DNA from: MADRE3 sp963718195
GTDB lineage: Bacteria > Desulfobacterota > Desulfobulbia > Desulfobulbales > Desulfocapsaceae
Reading direction: 5' to 3'
NCBI GenBank assembly: GCA_963718195.1
Contig: CAVQYQ010000006.1
Coordinates: 806,001-870,000, forward strand
DNA length: 64,000 nucleotides
Part shown: positions 26,851 through 35,238 of the stretch, piece after piece
How positions within the stretch are numbered: the stretch's first letter is position 1
Layout: every line of letters begins with the position of its first letter
Translations under genes and position numbers: made by a program
Notes under the pieces: model-generated
Database searches by the model: none
Told to the model about the DNA's origin: nothing
The model's input: the letters and a program-made list of their open reading frames with translations, nothing else

Positions 26851-28110
26851 TTATCGACCAGGCGTTGGTGGCCAACTGAACAGGATTGGCAGGCGATACA
26901 GGAAGAATCGATAAATGATTACATAAAGAGCCAGAATGGTAAGTACGAGCCAGAACTCTTTGATGTGAGGTATCTCCTGGTGGTGCTGCCAGTTGTAGCA
27001 TATCAAAACGGTATTCAGCCGGTTCCAGATGATGCCGATGACACCGATAAGTGCTGCCCAGCGCAGCATCGCCAGCTGGTGGTTGCGGATACCATAGGCG
27101 ATAAGGCACAGGGGCAAAACAACGGATAAGCCGATTTCAAAGAGATAATAGCCCCCCCAGCCAGTCAACAGGTAACTCCATTCCTGGTCGTGGGCGACAG
27201 CGACAATTTTGATAGTTATGTAGGTGATCATTGCATAGGAAGCGCCCTTGGCAAGGCCAAAGGTAATTCTCTCAAGATTTGAGAGAAAGGTGTTGTCACA
27301 CCGCCAGCGCATATATCTTTCCAGCAGCGTTGAAACAACAATAACCATGCACAGGCCGGCGTAAATGGATGAACAGAAAAAATGGATCCATTGAAATTCG
27401 GGGGATATCCATAACGGATGTATTTTAGCAGGGGCGTAGCAGAAGAGTGCCCCCAGGGCACCCTGGTGAAGCGTGGAGAGAATAATGCCAGCAATGGTCA
27501 GCCCAAGGGCTATCTTTGTAATAAATCGTTTTCCCTGTGGCCAGTTGATCCACTCCGAGAAAGCGGGAATCAGCTCCGCGATCTGTACACTCAGATAGGT
27601 CGCCACATGCCAGGCGACCAGAAAGAGGACTGCGGCAGGGCCAAGCGAGACGAACATCGGATAGGCGAGCCGCCACGGCATCCCGAGATCCACCAGCAGG
27701 TAGACAACAGCAAAAAAATACCCGAGCAGGCCGTTGAGAAGAGCCAGTCGTTCAATCGGCTGAAAATCTTTCCTGCCAAAAATTTCAACGCTGGTACTCA
27801 GGAGAAATCCTGATGCGGAGAGCGGCACCATGCCGAACAGGCCAAAGCCGAGCATGATTCCCCATGGATAATCCTGTGAACTGTGAGTCACAGAATGTAT
27901 GCCGAGGATGTATCTCTGGAGGAGCAGCGGAATACCGATTAACAGGACGATGCCAAGCATCCAGTTCAGGGGATTTGAGACAACGATTCTCATGTATTCA
28001 TTGAATGAATGACCAAGAAAAATCTTGTCATTCAGAAAGTGGGACATGGTGGTCTTATCTGTCTGTGGCTGTGTCGTTTTGTCGTGCAACCTGGAAAATG
28101 AAATCCTCAT
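26851..28110 (-). CDS. NrfD/HybB-like integral membrane quinone-interacting subunit
   Basis: A 419-residue protein with about ten transmembrane helices. It resembles the HybB branch of the NrfD family (FLGHSFNEYMRIVVSNPLNW at the N-terminus, PWGIMLGFGLFGMVPLSASG, LLVDLGMPWR, HPLWISPEFQW). Such subunits exchange electrons between quinone and a partner ferredoxin and may move protons. The start is the ATG of an ATGA overlap with the upstream ferredoxin gene, with GAGGAG eight bases before it. It is the last of five coupled genes. Homologous sets, including Geobacter CbcSTU-like clusters and Qrc without its large subunit, are menaquinol-cytochrome oxidoreductases. Confidence 0.88.
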   Translation of the reverse strand: MRISFSRLHDKTTQPQTDKTTMSHFLNDKIFLGHSFNEYMRIVVSNPLNWMLGIVLLIGIPLLLQRYILGIHSVTHSSQDYPWGIMLGFGLFGMVPLSASGFLLSTSVEIFGRKDFQPIERLALLNGLLGYFFAVVYLLVDLGMPWRLAYPMFVSLGPAAVLFLVAWHVATYLSVQIAELIPAFSEWINWPQGKRFITKIALGLTIAGIILSTLHQGALGALFCYAPAKIHPLWISPEFQWIHFFCSSIYAGLCMVIVVSTLLERYMRWRCDNTFLSNLERITFGLAKGASYAMITYITIKIVAVAHDQEWSYLLTGWGGYYLFEIGLSVVLPLCLIAYGIRNHQLAMLRWAALIGVIGIIWNRLNTVLICYNWQHHQEIPHIKEFWLVLTILALYVIIYRFFLYRLPILFSWPPTPGR

Positions 28111-29030
28111 AACAGACACTCCTCTGTGTTATCACTGGTACTCTGATGCTCATTTTTTCTTCTTGCCAGGAGGTGGAATCCGGCAAAAAGCCCGGGCCAG
28201 ATGGTCAGGACCATCGGAACTACGGCAAGAAAATCCTTTACGTAATTGATTATTGGCTGTTTCGGAACTGAATCGTCAAAACCTGCTTCTGCGAACGGTA
28301 CTCCCGAAATGGTCAGCCAGGCTGTTCCCCCCGCTTCCTGTTCTCCATATATCCGGTTTATATATTTATCCGGGTTTTCCCGAATTCTTTGTCGGGCAAT
28401 ACGCAAAAGAGAGGTACGGGTATCAAAGGTCAGGGCCTCCCGGGGACATGCCTCAACGCATGCCGGCGGGAGGTCATTTTTCAAGCGGGTGTCGTAACAG
28501 AAAACACACTTCATGATTCTGGGTTCAAAAGCACTCGAATAGCGAAAGGCAGGAATAGAGAAGGGACAGGCAATCATGCAGGTTCTGCAGCCAACACAGA
28601 CATCGGGGTTATAGATAACTGCCCCCTCCTCTGTTTTTGTGTAGGCATTTACAAAGCAGGAGGTAAGACAGGCCGGTTCCAGGCAATGAAAACACTGGAT
28701 CTTCCTGAATATTGGGTAGGATGCGTATTGAGAGTCGTATTTGTTAACAACCGTATAACTTTTTTCATCCGGTCTACGCTTTTCTCCGCCAGGAGGTGAT
28801 TCAAAAACTGAGGTGTCGCTGAACGGAAGATCCGGCTCCGGCAACCCCTGTTCCCTGTTGCAGGCAGCTTCACAACTTCTGCAGCCGATGCATCGAGTCA
28901 TATCGAACAAAACACCCTTGCTCTCTGGATGACCTGAAAAATCGTGACCGCTCGCCGACTTGGGCTTGCAGACTGCAAGGGCGGTGAAAACCCCCGCAAT
29001 GGACTGGGAGATGAATGTTCGACGGTTCAT
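28107..29030 (-). CDS. HybA-like periplasmic ferredoxin with four [4Fe-4S] sites
   Basis: A 307-residue protein with a Tat-like N-terminus (NRRTFISQ plus a hydrophobic core). The ferredoxin domain has four cysteine groups: CIGCRSCEAAC, CFHCLEPACLTSC, CVGCRTCMIAC and CVFCYDTR with CVEAC. A single C-terminal transmembrane helix (about 267-288) anchors it. This is the HybA pattern of a periplasmic electron-wire subunit next to a HybB partner. It follows the cytochrome gene by 19 bp and its stop overlaps the start of the NrfD-like gene (ATGA). No catalytic hydrogenase or molybdopterin subunit is present in the operon. Confidence 0.92.
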   Translation of the reverse strand: MNRRTFISQSIAGVFTALAVCKPKSASGHDFSGHPESKGVLFDMTRCIGCRSCEAACNREQGLPEPDLPFSDTSVFESPPGGEKRRPDEKSYTVVNKYDSQYASYPIFRKIQCFHCLEPACLTSCFVNAYTKTEEGAVIYNPDVCVGCRTCMIACPFSIPAFRYSSAFEPRIMKCVFCYDTRLKNDLPPACVEACPREALTFDTRTSLLRIARQRIRENPDKYINRIYGEQEAGGTAWLTISGVPFAEAGFDDSVPKQPIINYVKDFLAVVPMVLTIWPGLFAGFHLLARRKNEHQSTSDNTEECLL

Positions 29031-29049
29031 GTTTAGCCCCCTGATTTTA

Positions 29050-29595
29050 CTAGTTAGTTTTTAAATCGGCAGGTGCCGGAGTTTGTGTCCTGCTGTCTTT
29101 TATTCTTTGCACCTGGTAAAATTGTTCTCCTCTTGCCGTCAGGGTGTGACATTCGTTACACTCCAGCGGACCTGCAGCTGTGATTTCGTGACAATCAATG
29201 CATAAAAGATGGTAGGCACCCTTCAATCCTGGAATATCGATATGGTATCTGTTGCTCGAATCTTTGGCAGTGGTGTTTTCCTGAGGATTATGAACGGCGA
29301 GGTGACAACTACGACAGGCAACTGAGGCCGCTTGTTCACTTGCCCTGTGGCAGGCGGCACAAGATGAGCGGGAGGGCAGACAGCCGGTTGTATGATGATG
29401 GCACTCGCTGCACGATGCGTAGTCTGTATGGAGTTGGTGGTCAAAGCTGACAGGCCCAAACAGATCGGTCAGTTGATCTATGGAAACAGCTGCTGGTGGA
29501 GAATCAACGGTTGATTGTGCGATACTGACCGGCACCCCTTGATACAAAATGGTGATACATGCTGCCAGAAGCGGGATGATAAAAACGTGATTCAT
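29050..29595 (-). CDS. Five-haem periplasmic cytochrome c
   Basis: A 181-residue protein with a signal peptide (about 1-27) and five CxxCH haem motifs, at C62, C79, C94, C132 and C146. The additional histidines (HQLHTDYASCSECHHH) suit bis-His ligation as in class III/c7-type cytochromes. The start overlaps the FtsH stop (ATGA). It should connect the HybA/HybB pair to periplasmic electron carriers. The spacing between motifs three and four is wide, so it is not a simple tetrahaem c3. Confidence 0.9.
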   Translation of the reverse strand: MNHVFIIPLLAACITILYQGVPVSIAQSTVDSPPAAVSIDQLTDLFGPVSFDHQLHTDYASCSECHHHTTGCLPSRSSCAACHRASEQAASVACRSCHLAVHNPQENTTAKDSSNRYHIDIPGLKGAYHLLCIDCHEITAAGPLECNECHTLTARGEQFYQVQRIKDSRTQTPAPADLKTN

Positions 29596-31418
29596 GGCTC
29601 GACCCTCCTTGTACTGGTGAGGCTATGCTCATTCTCCATCGATTTCTGATTAGTGTAGCAGCGGTAGACAATATCAATTTCGTCTCCATCCAGTGTTTCA
29701 TTGGCCAGGAGTGATTCGGCAAGCATATGCAGGAAAGTGTTGTGTTCTCTTAGAATTTCAGTTGCTTCCTGGCAGCATTTAGCAACGAGATGTTTTACTT
29801 CCAGGTTGATTTCTCTTAAAGTCTGTTCACTGAGCATCGTGTTGCAAGATGGCTCATCGCCATAGCCAGCGGAACAGGAACTGTACGAAATGGGCCCGAG
29901 TTTCTCGCTCATGCCAAAATCACAGATAATCCTGTAGGCGATATCCGTAGCCGTTAGGATATCATTGCTGGCACCAGTGGTCTGCAGGCTGAAAATAGCA
30001 TGTTCCGCGAGCCGGCCTCCCATTAATATCTTGATTCGGTTGATCAGGAAGGTCCGTGAAAAGGTTAGGTGTTCGTCGAAGGGGAGTTGTTGGGTCAGTC
30101 CCAGGGCTCGACCTCTTGGAATGATTGTGATTTTGTGAAGGGGATCGGTTTCCGGGAGTATAAGAGCCATTACAGCATGTCCTGCTTCGTGATAAGCAGC
30201 TAATCGTCTCGATTTTTCGCTGATTACAGCACTTTTCCTCTCAAGTCCCATGATAATCTTGTCTTTGGCATCTTCAAAATCGCCTATTTCGATATGTTTC
30301 TTCTTCCTACGGGCGGCAAGCAGGGCGGCTTCATTTACCAGGTTGGCTATTTGAGCACCGCTAAAACCTGGAATACTTCTTGCCATGATCGATAAATCAA
30401 TAGCCGTATCGATAGTTACCTTCTTGCAGTGGACCTCAAGAATTTTCAGTCGTCCCTTGATATCGGGCAGCGTTAACGTTATCTGGCGATCAAATCGTCC
30501 AGGTCGGAGCAGGGCGCTGTCAAGAATATCGGCTCTATTAGTTGCAGCGATGACGATCACTGTTTCATTGGAACTGAATCCATCGAGTTCAACCAGTAGC
30601 GCATTAAGCGTCTGTTCCCGCTCATCATTGGACCCTGTCTGGTTTGTTGAGCTGCGTTTTCCCCCGATGGCGTCAATCTCATCGATGAAGATAATGCTCG
30701 GGGCATGTTTTTTAGCTTCATTGAAGAGATCGCGCACCCGCGATGCACCAAGTCCCGCAAACATTTCCACAAAATCGGATCCGCCGAGAGGATAAAATGG
30801 GACTGATGCTTCTCCGGCAATAGCCTTGGCCAGCATGGTTTTCCCCGTGCCCGGAGGACCTTCCAGGAGTACACCTTTGGGTATTCTTCCACCCAGGGTG
30901 GTGAAATGGTCAGGATTTTTAAGAAAGGAGGTTATTTCCCTTAATTCTTCGCTGGCTTCAGAAATACCTGCCACATCATTGAATGTTACTTTTGAACTAT
31001 TGTTGCCTGCACTTTTATACCTGGTATGTCGGGCGAAGGAGGTTGAACCAGACCTTGTTTTCCTGCTAAAGATCAGCCAGCCGCCAATCAGCAGCAGGAC
31101 GATCAGTAGATCATGTAATAATGCTGAAATCTTTGATGGGGGTGCGGTTGTGATCTCGACATCGTGTCTGGTCAGGAGAAGAATGAGCTGAGGTACCTCT
31201 GGTGAGAATGTGGAAAATGGTGTGCCCGTATGATCTATGCCACTGATTTTACCATCCTTAATCGATACCTTGTCAATCTGGTCATTTTTAACATCCGATA
31301 GAAACGTACTATAGGCGCGTTCTGGTAATCGTGTGCTGATCAGATAGAAATTATAGCCGATAAATCCAGCTACCACGACAAAACAGAGGAGCAACGCTGT
31401 TTGAAATTGTGTTCTCAT
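29592..31418 (-). CDS. ftsH: FtsH-like membrane AAA+ zinc metalloprotease
   Basis: A 608-residue protein of standard FtsH layout: a transmembrane helix (about 9-27), a periplasmic domain, a second helix (about 104-117), the AAA module with Walker A GPPGTGKT (187-194), Walker B IIFIDEID (242-249) and the second region of homology ATNRADILDSALLRPGRFDR (292-311), then the protease with HEAGH (410-414) and the third zinc ligand Asp in TTGASND (486). All catalytic residues are present. It is joined by ATGA overlaps to a transposase-like gene upstream and a cytochrome gene downstream. It is therefore probably a dedicated paralogue for quality control of this redox complex, not the housekeeping copy. 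Confidence 0.93.
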   Translation of the reverse strand: MRTQFQTALLLCFVVVAGFIGYNFYLISTRLPERAYSTFLSDVKNDQIDKVSIKDGKISGIDHTGTPFSTFSPEVPQLILLLTRHDVEITTAPPSKISALLHDLLIVLLLIGGWLIFSRKTRSGSTSFARHTRYKSAGNNSSKVTFNDVAGISEASEELREITSFLKNPDHFTTLGGRIPKGVLLEGPPGTGKTMLAKAIAGEASVPFYPLGGSDFVEMFAGLGASRVRDLFNEAKKHAPSIIFIDEIDAIGGKRSSTNQTGSNDEREQTLNALLVELDGFSSNETVIVIAATNRADILDSALLRPGRFDRQITLTLPDIKGRLKILEVHCKKVTIDTAIDLSIMARSIPGFSGAQIANLVNEAALLAARRKKKHIEIGDFEDAKDKIIMGLERKSAVISEKSRRLAAYHEAGHAVMALILPETDPLHKITIIPRGRALGLTQQLPFDEHLTFSRTFLINRIKILMGGRLAEHAIFSLQTTGASNDILTATDIAYRIICDFGMSEKLGPISYSSCSAGYGDEPSCNTMLSEQTLREINLEVKHLVAKCCQEATEILREHNTFLHMLAESLLANETLDGDEIDIVYRCYTNQKSMENEHSLTSTRRVEP

Positions 31419-32332
31419 ACATCACCGCCATCTCTAGAGGGGGCATGGTGTGTGTAATCTCGAGGATGTGGGTTCTCCACCATGATCGCTACCAGGTTAT
31501 CAAAGACCGCCAGCGTGTCGGGAAACAGTTTTTTGTTCTCCTGAAAACAAAACTCGTTACAAAGTGTTCTCAGCCGATTCAGGGAAAACACGGATGATGA
31601 GTTGTTCAGCTGAGAAGCCTGAAATGTACCCAACAGTTTATCGGCAGAGTCAAGGTAGCGATCGCCTGGCCCTGTTAAGATCAGGTAACGACCTGAGTGG
31701 AAAGATAGGTATGGTTCCCGGTCAGGACAGAGCACGATACTGCTCTTTTGAATACAACGCTCCAGGAAACCGGCCAGATAATCTGTTGATAGATCGTTGC
31801 AGTGATAGAGGCGCTGTCTGCCGATCGTATTATTCTTTACATCTATTTCGACAGCCGCAAACAGGTGACAATTTCGTTTCTCTTTTCTCACAAAGAGTGA
31901 ACAATCTGCTATTTCAACGGAGCCATAACATTTTTTAGTATTTTCCCTTCTGATTACCGAGTGAAGCTTCATCATCACATTTCTGGCTGTCTGATAGTTC
32001 TTTATCTGGAGTTTATCCTGGACGTTTCTGATCGAAACAGAGTTAATGGTATTGCATAGAAGCCAGGCTGCCTTCAGCCACTGGGAAATGCTCTTCTTGG
32101 TTCCGTGCAACAGGGTCCCTGAGGTGAGAGACAACCTGTTTCCACAGTCAGGACATATGGTCGATATGGTCGGGCCTGGTTCAGGCGGCGTCACCTTTTG
32201 ACGATTGCAGCGGGTACAGTTGAATCCTGACAACCACCGTCTCGAAAAGAAATAGTTCTCACACCAGCTTTCGTCACAAAGCAGGTGCTCCAGTTGATCA
32301 CGCGTGTTGGGAAGTGTTGCCATACAGAACAT
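31415..32332 (-). CDS. Domesticated IS1595/ISXO2-like zinc-ribbon protein
   Basis: A 305-residue protein whose N-terminal half is the transposase zinc-ribbon region of the IS1595 family. The zinc ligands are C39/C42 (CTRC) and C60/C63 (CPDC), followed by SLTSGTLLHGTKKSISQWLKA and a helical segment ending MMKLHSVI. The C-terminal half (about 138-280) aligns with the ISXO2 DDE domain, but the first catalytic block reads VEIADCSLF instead of VEVDETYIGG and the last block lacks the usual NTIEGFWS. A GAGGG site precedes the ATG. The stop overlaps the ftsH start, and a sigma-54 promoter lies upstream. It is therefore best seen as a captured DNA-binding protein, not a mobile element. Confidence 0.75.
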   Translation of the reverse strand: MFCMATLPNTRDQLEHLLCDESWCENYFFSRRWLSGFNCTRCNRQKVTPPEPGPTISTICPDCGNRLSLTSGTLLHGTKKSISQWLKAAWLLCNTINSVSIRNVQDKLQIKNYQTARNVMMKLHSVIRRENTKKCYGSVEIADCSLFVRKEKRNCHLFAAVEIDVKNNTIGRQRLYHCNDLSTDYLAGFLERCIQKSSIVLCPDREPYLSFHSGRYLILTGPGDRYLDSADKLLGTFQASQLNNSSSVFSLNRLRTLCNEFCFQENKKLFPDTLAVFDNLVAIMVENPHPRDYTHHAPSRDGGDV

Positions 32333-32383
32333 AGTCGCCCTCGCTTCTCCGCTCTACAGGTCCTGTTTCTCTGTGAAATTACT

Positions 32384-32399
32384 TGCATATAAGGTGCCT
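32384..32399 (-). promoter_or_regulatory. Sigma-54 (-24/-12) promoter of the redox operon
   Basis: The minus strand reads AGGCAC-CTTAT-ATGCA. GG and GC are at the exact sigma-54 distance, and GGCAC plus TGCA match the consensus boxes. The predicted start is near 32373, giving a leader of about 40 nt before the transposase-like gene. The sigma-54 activator encoded just upstream is the natural regulator. Confidence 0.7.
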
Positions 32400-32418
32400 G
32401 GACCAATGTTAAATATAT

Positions 32419-32461
32419 ATAGTTATATTTTTGTCTAAGATACTGAAATTAATATAACTAT
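32419..32461. promoter_or_regulatory. 11-bp inverted repeat, candidate activator site
   Basis: ATAGTTATATT (32419-32429) and AATATAACTAT (32451-32461) are perfect inverses separated by 21 bp, putting the arm centres about three helical turns apart. The repeat is centred about 68 bp upstream of the predicted sigma-54 start, a reasonable place for an enhancer-type site. Confidence 0.55.
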
Positions 32462-32619
32462 TTATTTTCGGACGCTATTGTTATACAGTGTGAAACAGTG
32501 TTGAGGGTGTGGCGTGGGAGATGAATCGGGAAAAAACTTTAAGTGTTTGAAACTGATGTGTTTTCTATGGTTTTATCAATTTTCTGGCTCGACTACACAT
32601 CTGTCTTATCCCACAGAAT

Positions 32620-32629
32620 TGTTGCAACA
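32620..32629. promoter_or_regulatory. Palindrome TGTTGCAACA
   Basis: A perfect 10-bp palindrome of the TGT-N-ACA form common for Fis-type activator sites, about 250 bp upstream of the sigma-54 start and just after the NtrC stop codon. It could be a distal enhancer half. Evidence is position and symmetry only. Confidence 0.3.
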
Positions 32630-32648
32630 GAACTGTCGCATGAGTTCA

Positions 32649-34448
32649 CTATTCTAGGGCAATTGCGGATAGGTCAATGTCATACTCTTTAATCTTTCTG
32701 TACAGGGTTGATCTGTCTATACCGAGCAGGCGGGCAGCTTTTGCTTTGTTTCCACCACATTTGCTCAGTGTTTTCAATATTTTAGAGACAGTGTTGACTT
32801 CTGTTCCGGAAACTTCATTCTCTAACAATTCCTCAGATGCGGGGGTGGGGTAATGCTGCGGTGCCTGGATATCTTCAGTATTGAACAGGTCTGCAGGGAG
32901 ATCTTTCATGGTGATCGTTGTTCCCTGGCAGAGGACAATAGCTCGTTCGATGATATGTTCCAGTTCCCTGACATTTCCCGGCCAGTTATAGTCCGTCAGA
33001 GCTCTGATAACATTATCAGATAGTCCGTTTATGGTCTTGCTCAGTGAACTGGAAAAAACCTTCACAAAGTGGTTTGTGAGCAGCGTGATATCGTCTGCTC
33101 TTGCTCTCAACGGCGGGAGAATAACGTCGATTACCCGCAATCGAAAATAAAGATCCTCGCGAAAGGTGCCTTGGAGAACTTTCTCTTTGAGGTTTACATT
33201 GGTGGCAGTGATTACTCTTGTGTCAACGACGATTTCTGTATCACCGCCAACCGGGTAAAAGGTTTTTTCCTGGAGAAACCTCAATAATCGCAACTGTGTA
33301 AGCGCTGAAATCTCACCGATTTCGTCGAGAAAGAGGGTACCGCCTTCGGCCTGGATAATATGGCCTTTGCGGTCCTTGTCCGCTCCCGTAAACGCTCCTT
33401 TTTTATGGCCGAAAAGTTCGCTTTCCAGAAGATTTTCAGGCATTGCGGTGCAGTCAACCTTGATCAGAGGTTTGTTACTGCGCGGGCTCTCATTGTGGAG
33501 CGCCTCGGCCGCGAGTTCTTTGCCGGTACCGGACTCACCGGTAATCAGAACCGTGGTATCCACCCGGCCGACATTTTCTATTGTCGTGTATACGGCCTGC
33601 ATGGGATCACTGCTGCCAATGAAGCGATGAAACGTGCTCCTTCGTTGCATGCTTCTATTGTCCTGAATCGACATATCCCTGATTACGATAACGGCACCAT
33701 GGTAGTCATTGATGCTTTCTTTGAATGGAGAGGTGCAGATGCTGAGGATTTTCTGTTTACCCTCAAGCGTTTTGCATTCGAATCGATGTTCAGTTATTTC
33801 CTGTCCGGTGTTGAGAACCCGTAACAAATCTGTCCGCAGTGAGGAGAATTCTTCAGATGCAATGGAGTCACTGAGACGGACACCCTCATTGATCCCTGGA
33901 AGCAGTTTAGCAAAAAGATGTTGTGCGGCTGCATTTAATTTTAAGATCTTGAGTTCAGCGTCAACGATGATGATGGCATCGGTTACGCTTTTAAACACCT
34001 TATCGAGAAAGAGTCGATACTGTTCCCGTTCTGCTTCGGCCTGGACCTTTTGATTCTCGAGGTACCGGTGCCTCAGGGCAAGATTTACCGATTTCAACAA
34101 GGTTTCCTTGTCAACAGGTTTTGAGATATAATCGAAAGCACCCAGGCGGACCGCCTCGGCAGCAGTGTCCACATCGGGAAATCCGGTAATTATTATAAAT
34201 GGACAATCTATACCCAATCGTCTTGTGTATTTCAGCAGATCAATACCTGAGCTGCCTTCCAGGACAATATCGCTGAGGACCAGGTCGACAGGCTGGTTTC
34301 TCAGGATTGAAAGAGCTTCTTTGAACGTTGCAACCGTGAGAACAGGTTCATACCCTTCTCTGGTCAGGAAGAAGTGAAAGGTGTCACGGAGGCTATCTTC
34401 ATCATCCACAACAAGAATAGAGCCGGACTGTTTTTGCTTGGATTCCAT
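32649..34448 (-). CDS. NtrC-family sigma-54 response regulator with PAS domain
   Basis: A 599-residue activator: receiver domain (about 10-125, phosphoacceptor D60 in DLVLSDIVLE), a PAS domain (about 145-260), a sigma-54 AAA+ domain (about 275-510; Walker A GESGTGKE, the sigma-54 contact loop GAFTGA, DEIGE), and a Fis-type HTH (about 560-595; NKAKAARLLGIDRSTLYRKI). A PAS domain between receiver and AAA is less common than the plain NtrC layout and suggests a second input. It is the last gene of the kinase-PAS-regulator unit and is followed by the sigma-54-driven redox operon. Confidence 0.94.
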   Translation of the reverse strand: MESKQKQSGSILVVDDEDSLRDTFHFFLTREGYEPVLTVATFKEALSILRNQPVDLVLSDIVLEGSSGIDLLKYTRRLGIDCPFIIITGFPDVDTAAEAVRLGAFDYISKPVDKETLLKSVNLALRHRYLENQKVQAEAEREQYRLFLDKVFKSVTDAIIIVDAELKILKLNAAAQHLFAKLLPGINEGVRLSDSIASEEFSSLRTDLLRVLNTGQEITEHRFECKTLEGKQKILSICTSPFKESINDYHGAVIVIRDMSIQDNRSMQRRSTFHRFIGSSDPMQAVYTTIENVGRVDTTVLITGESGTGKELAAEALHNESPRSNKPLIKVDCTAMPENLLESELFGHKKGAFTGADKDRKGHIIQAEGGTLFLDEIGEISALTQLRLLRFLQEKTFYPVGGDTEIVVDTRVITATNVNLKEKVLQGTFREDLYFRLRVIDVILPPLRARADDITLLTNHFVKVFSSSLSKTINGLSDNVIRALTDYNWPGNVRELEHIIERAIVLCQGTTITMKDLPADLFNTEDIQAPQHYPTPASEELLENEVSGTEVNTVSKILKTLSKCGGNKAKAARLLGIDRSTLYRKIKEYDIDLSAIALE

Positions 34449-34491
34449 GAGGAGATCTCCCTGTCTTGATTCATCTTGTCAAACGTTGCTG

Positions 34492-35238
34492 TCAACTGAA
34501 CATGCTCGTATCCCTGAACACCACGACGGCTCCACATATGTCTGAGTTGTCAATAATCGGTGTACTGACATATTCTACTGGAAAACTGGTTCCTTCCTTT
34601 GTCCAGAAAACGTCATTGGAACAGGAATGAACGATCCCATCCTCGTACGCCTGACGAATGGGACAATCCTTCTCTTCATGCGGTGCACTATCTGCGTGGC
34701 TGTGATGCACGAGCGCATGATGTGACCGACCAATGAGCTCGTTATTTTCATAACCAATCATCAGCAGGGCGGAGGTGTTGGCAAACATGACAGATCCGTC
34801 AATATCAAGGCCAAAGATCCCGTCACCTGCTGAATTGAGGATGAGTTCCATTTGCTTCTGCAGTTTTAAGGCAGACGATTCAGCCTGTATCCGTTCTGCA
34901 ATTTCACGATTGAGCGATGCATTGATCACTGAAATCTCTAATGTTCGCTTTTCAATTATTTTTTCATGGCTTAACCGAATGTCATCCCGTTCTTTTTCAG
35001 CCTTGAGTCTATCTGTTTCAAGCAGGGAAATGGTATTTTTGAAGGTTTTAAAAATCTTATGAATGATGAAAAGGATGAAAATGAAAAGAGACGATATGGT
35101 AATGATGGGCATGACCAGTGTGTTGACAGGAGGCAGTTGCCCGCCAGAGAGTGGTATTGTTAACAAGAACATTACCAGTGCGGTGTAAACCACTAACAAC
35201 ACAGTGACCAGGCTTGTTTTCAGGTTATAGTTTTCCAT
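34492..35238 (-). CDS. Membrane PAS-domain sensor protein without kinase domain
   Basis: A 248-residue protein with two transmembrane helices (about 10-30 and 43-65), a coiled coil (about 70-130; DRLKAEKERDDIRLSHEKI) and a C-terminal PAS domain (about 130-245). The PAS contains HHSHADSAPHEEKDCPI, a His/Cys-containing segment also seen in shorter form in the adjacent kinase (HNTESQKHDCPL). It has no histidine kinase or output domain. The start at 35238 has AAGGAG six bases upstream and overlaps the kinase stop by 14 bp. It may form a sensor complex with the kinase. Confidence 0.82.
   Translation of the reverse strand: MENYNLKTSLVTVLLVVYTALVMFLLTIPLSGGQLPPVNTLVMPIITISSLFIFILFIIHKIFKTFKNTISLLETDRLKAEKERDDIRLSHEKIIEKRTLEISVINASLNREIAERIQAESSALKLQKQMELILNSAGDGIFGLDIDGSVMFANTSALLMIGYENNELIGRSHHALVHHSHADSAPHEEKDCPIRQAYEDGIVHSCSNDVFWTKEGTSFPVEYVSTPIIDNSDICGAVVVFRDTSMFS

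Larger units (their letters stand above)
32333..32648 (-). other. Regulatory region between the NtrC gene and the redox operon
   Basis: These 316 AT-rich bp contain a sigma-54 promoter (32384-32399), an 11-bp inverted repeat (32419-32461), a direct repeat ACAGTGT-GAA-ACAGTGT near 32485-32501 and a palindrome TGTTGCAACA (32620-32629). No gene is present. Confidence 0.6.

Noticed and set aside
31415..32332. Active insertion sequence of the IS1595 family
   Set aside because: No terminal inverted repeats or target duplications are seen around the gene, its catalytic blocks are changed, and it overlaps ftsH translationally behind a sigma-54 promoter.
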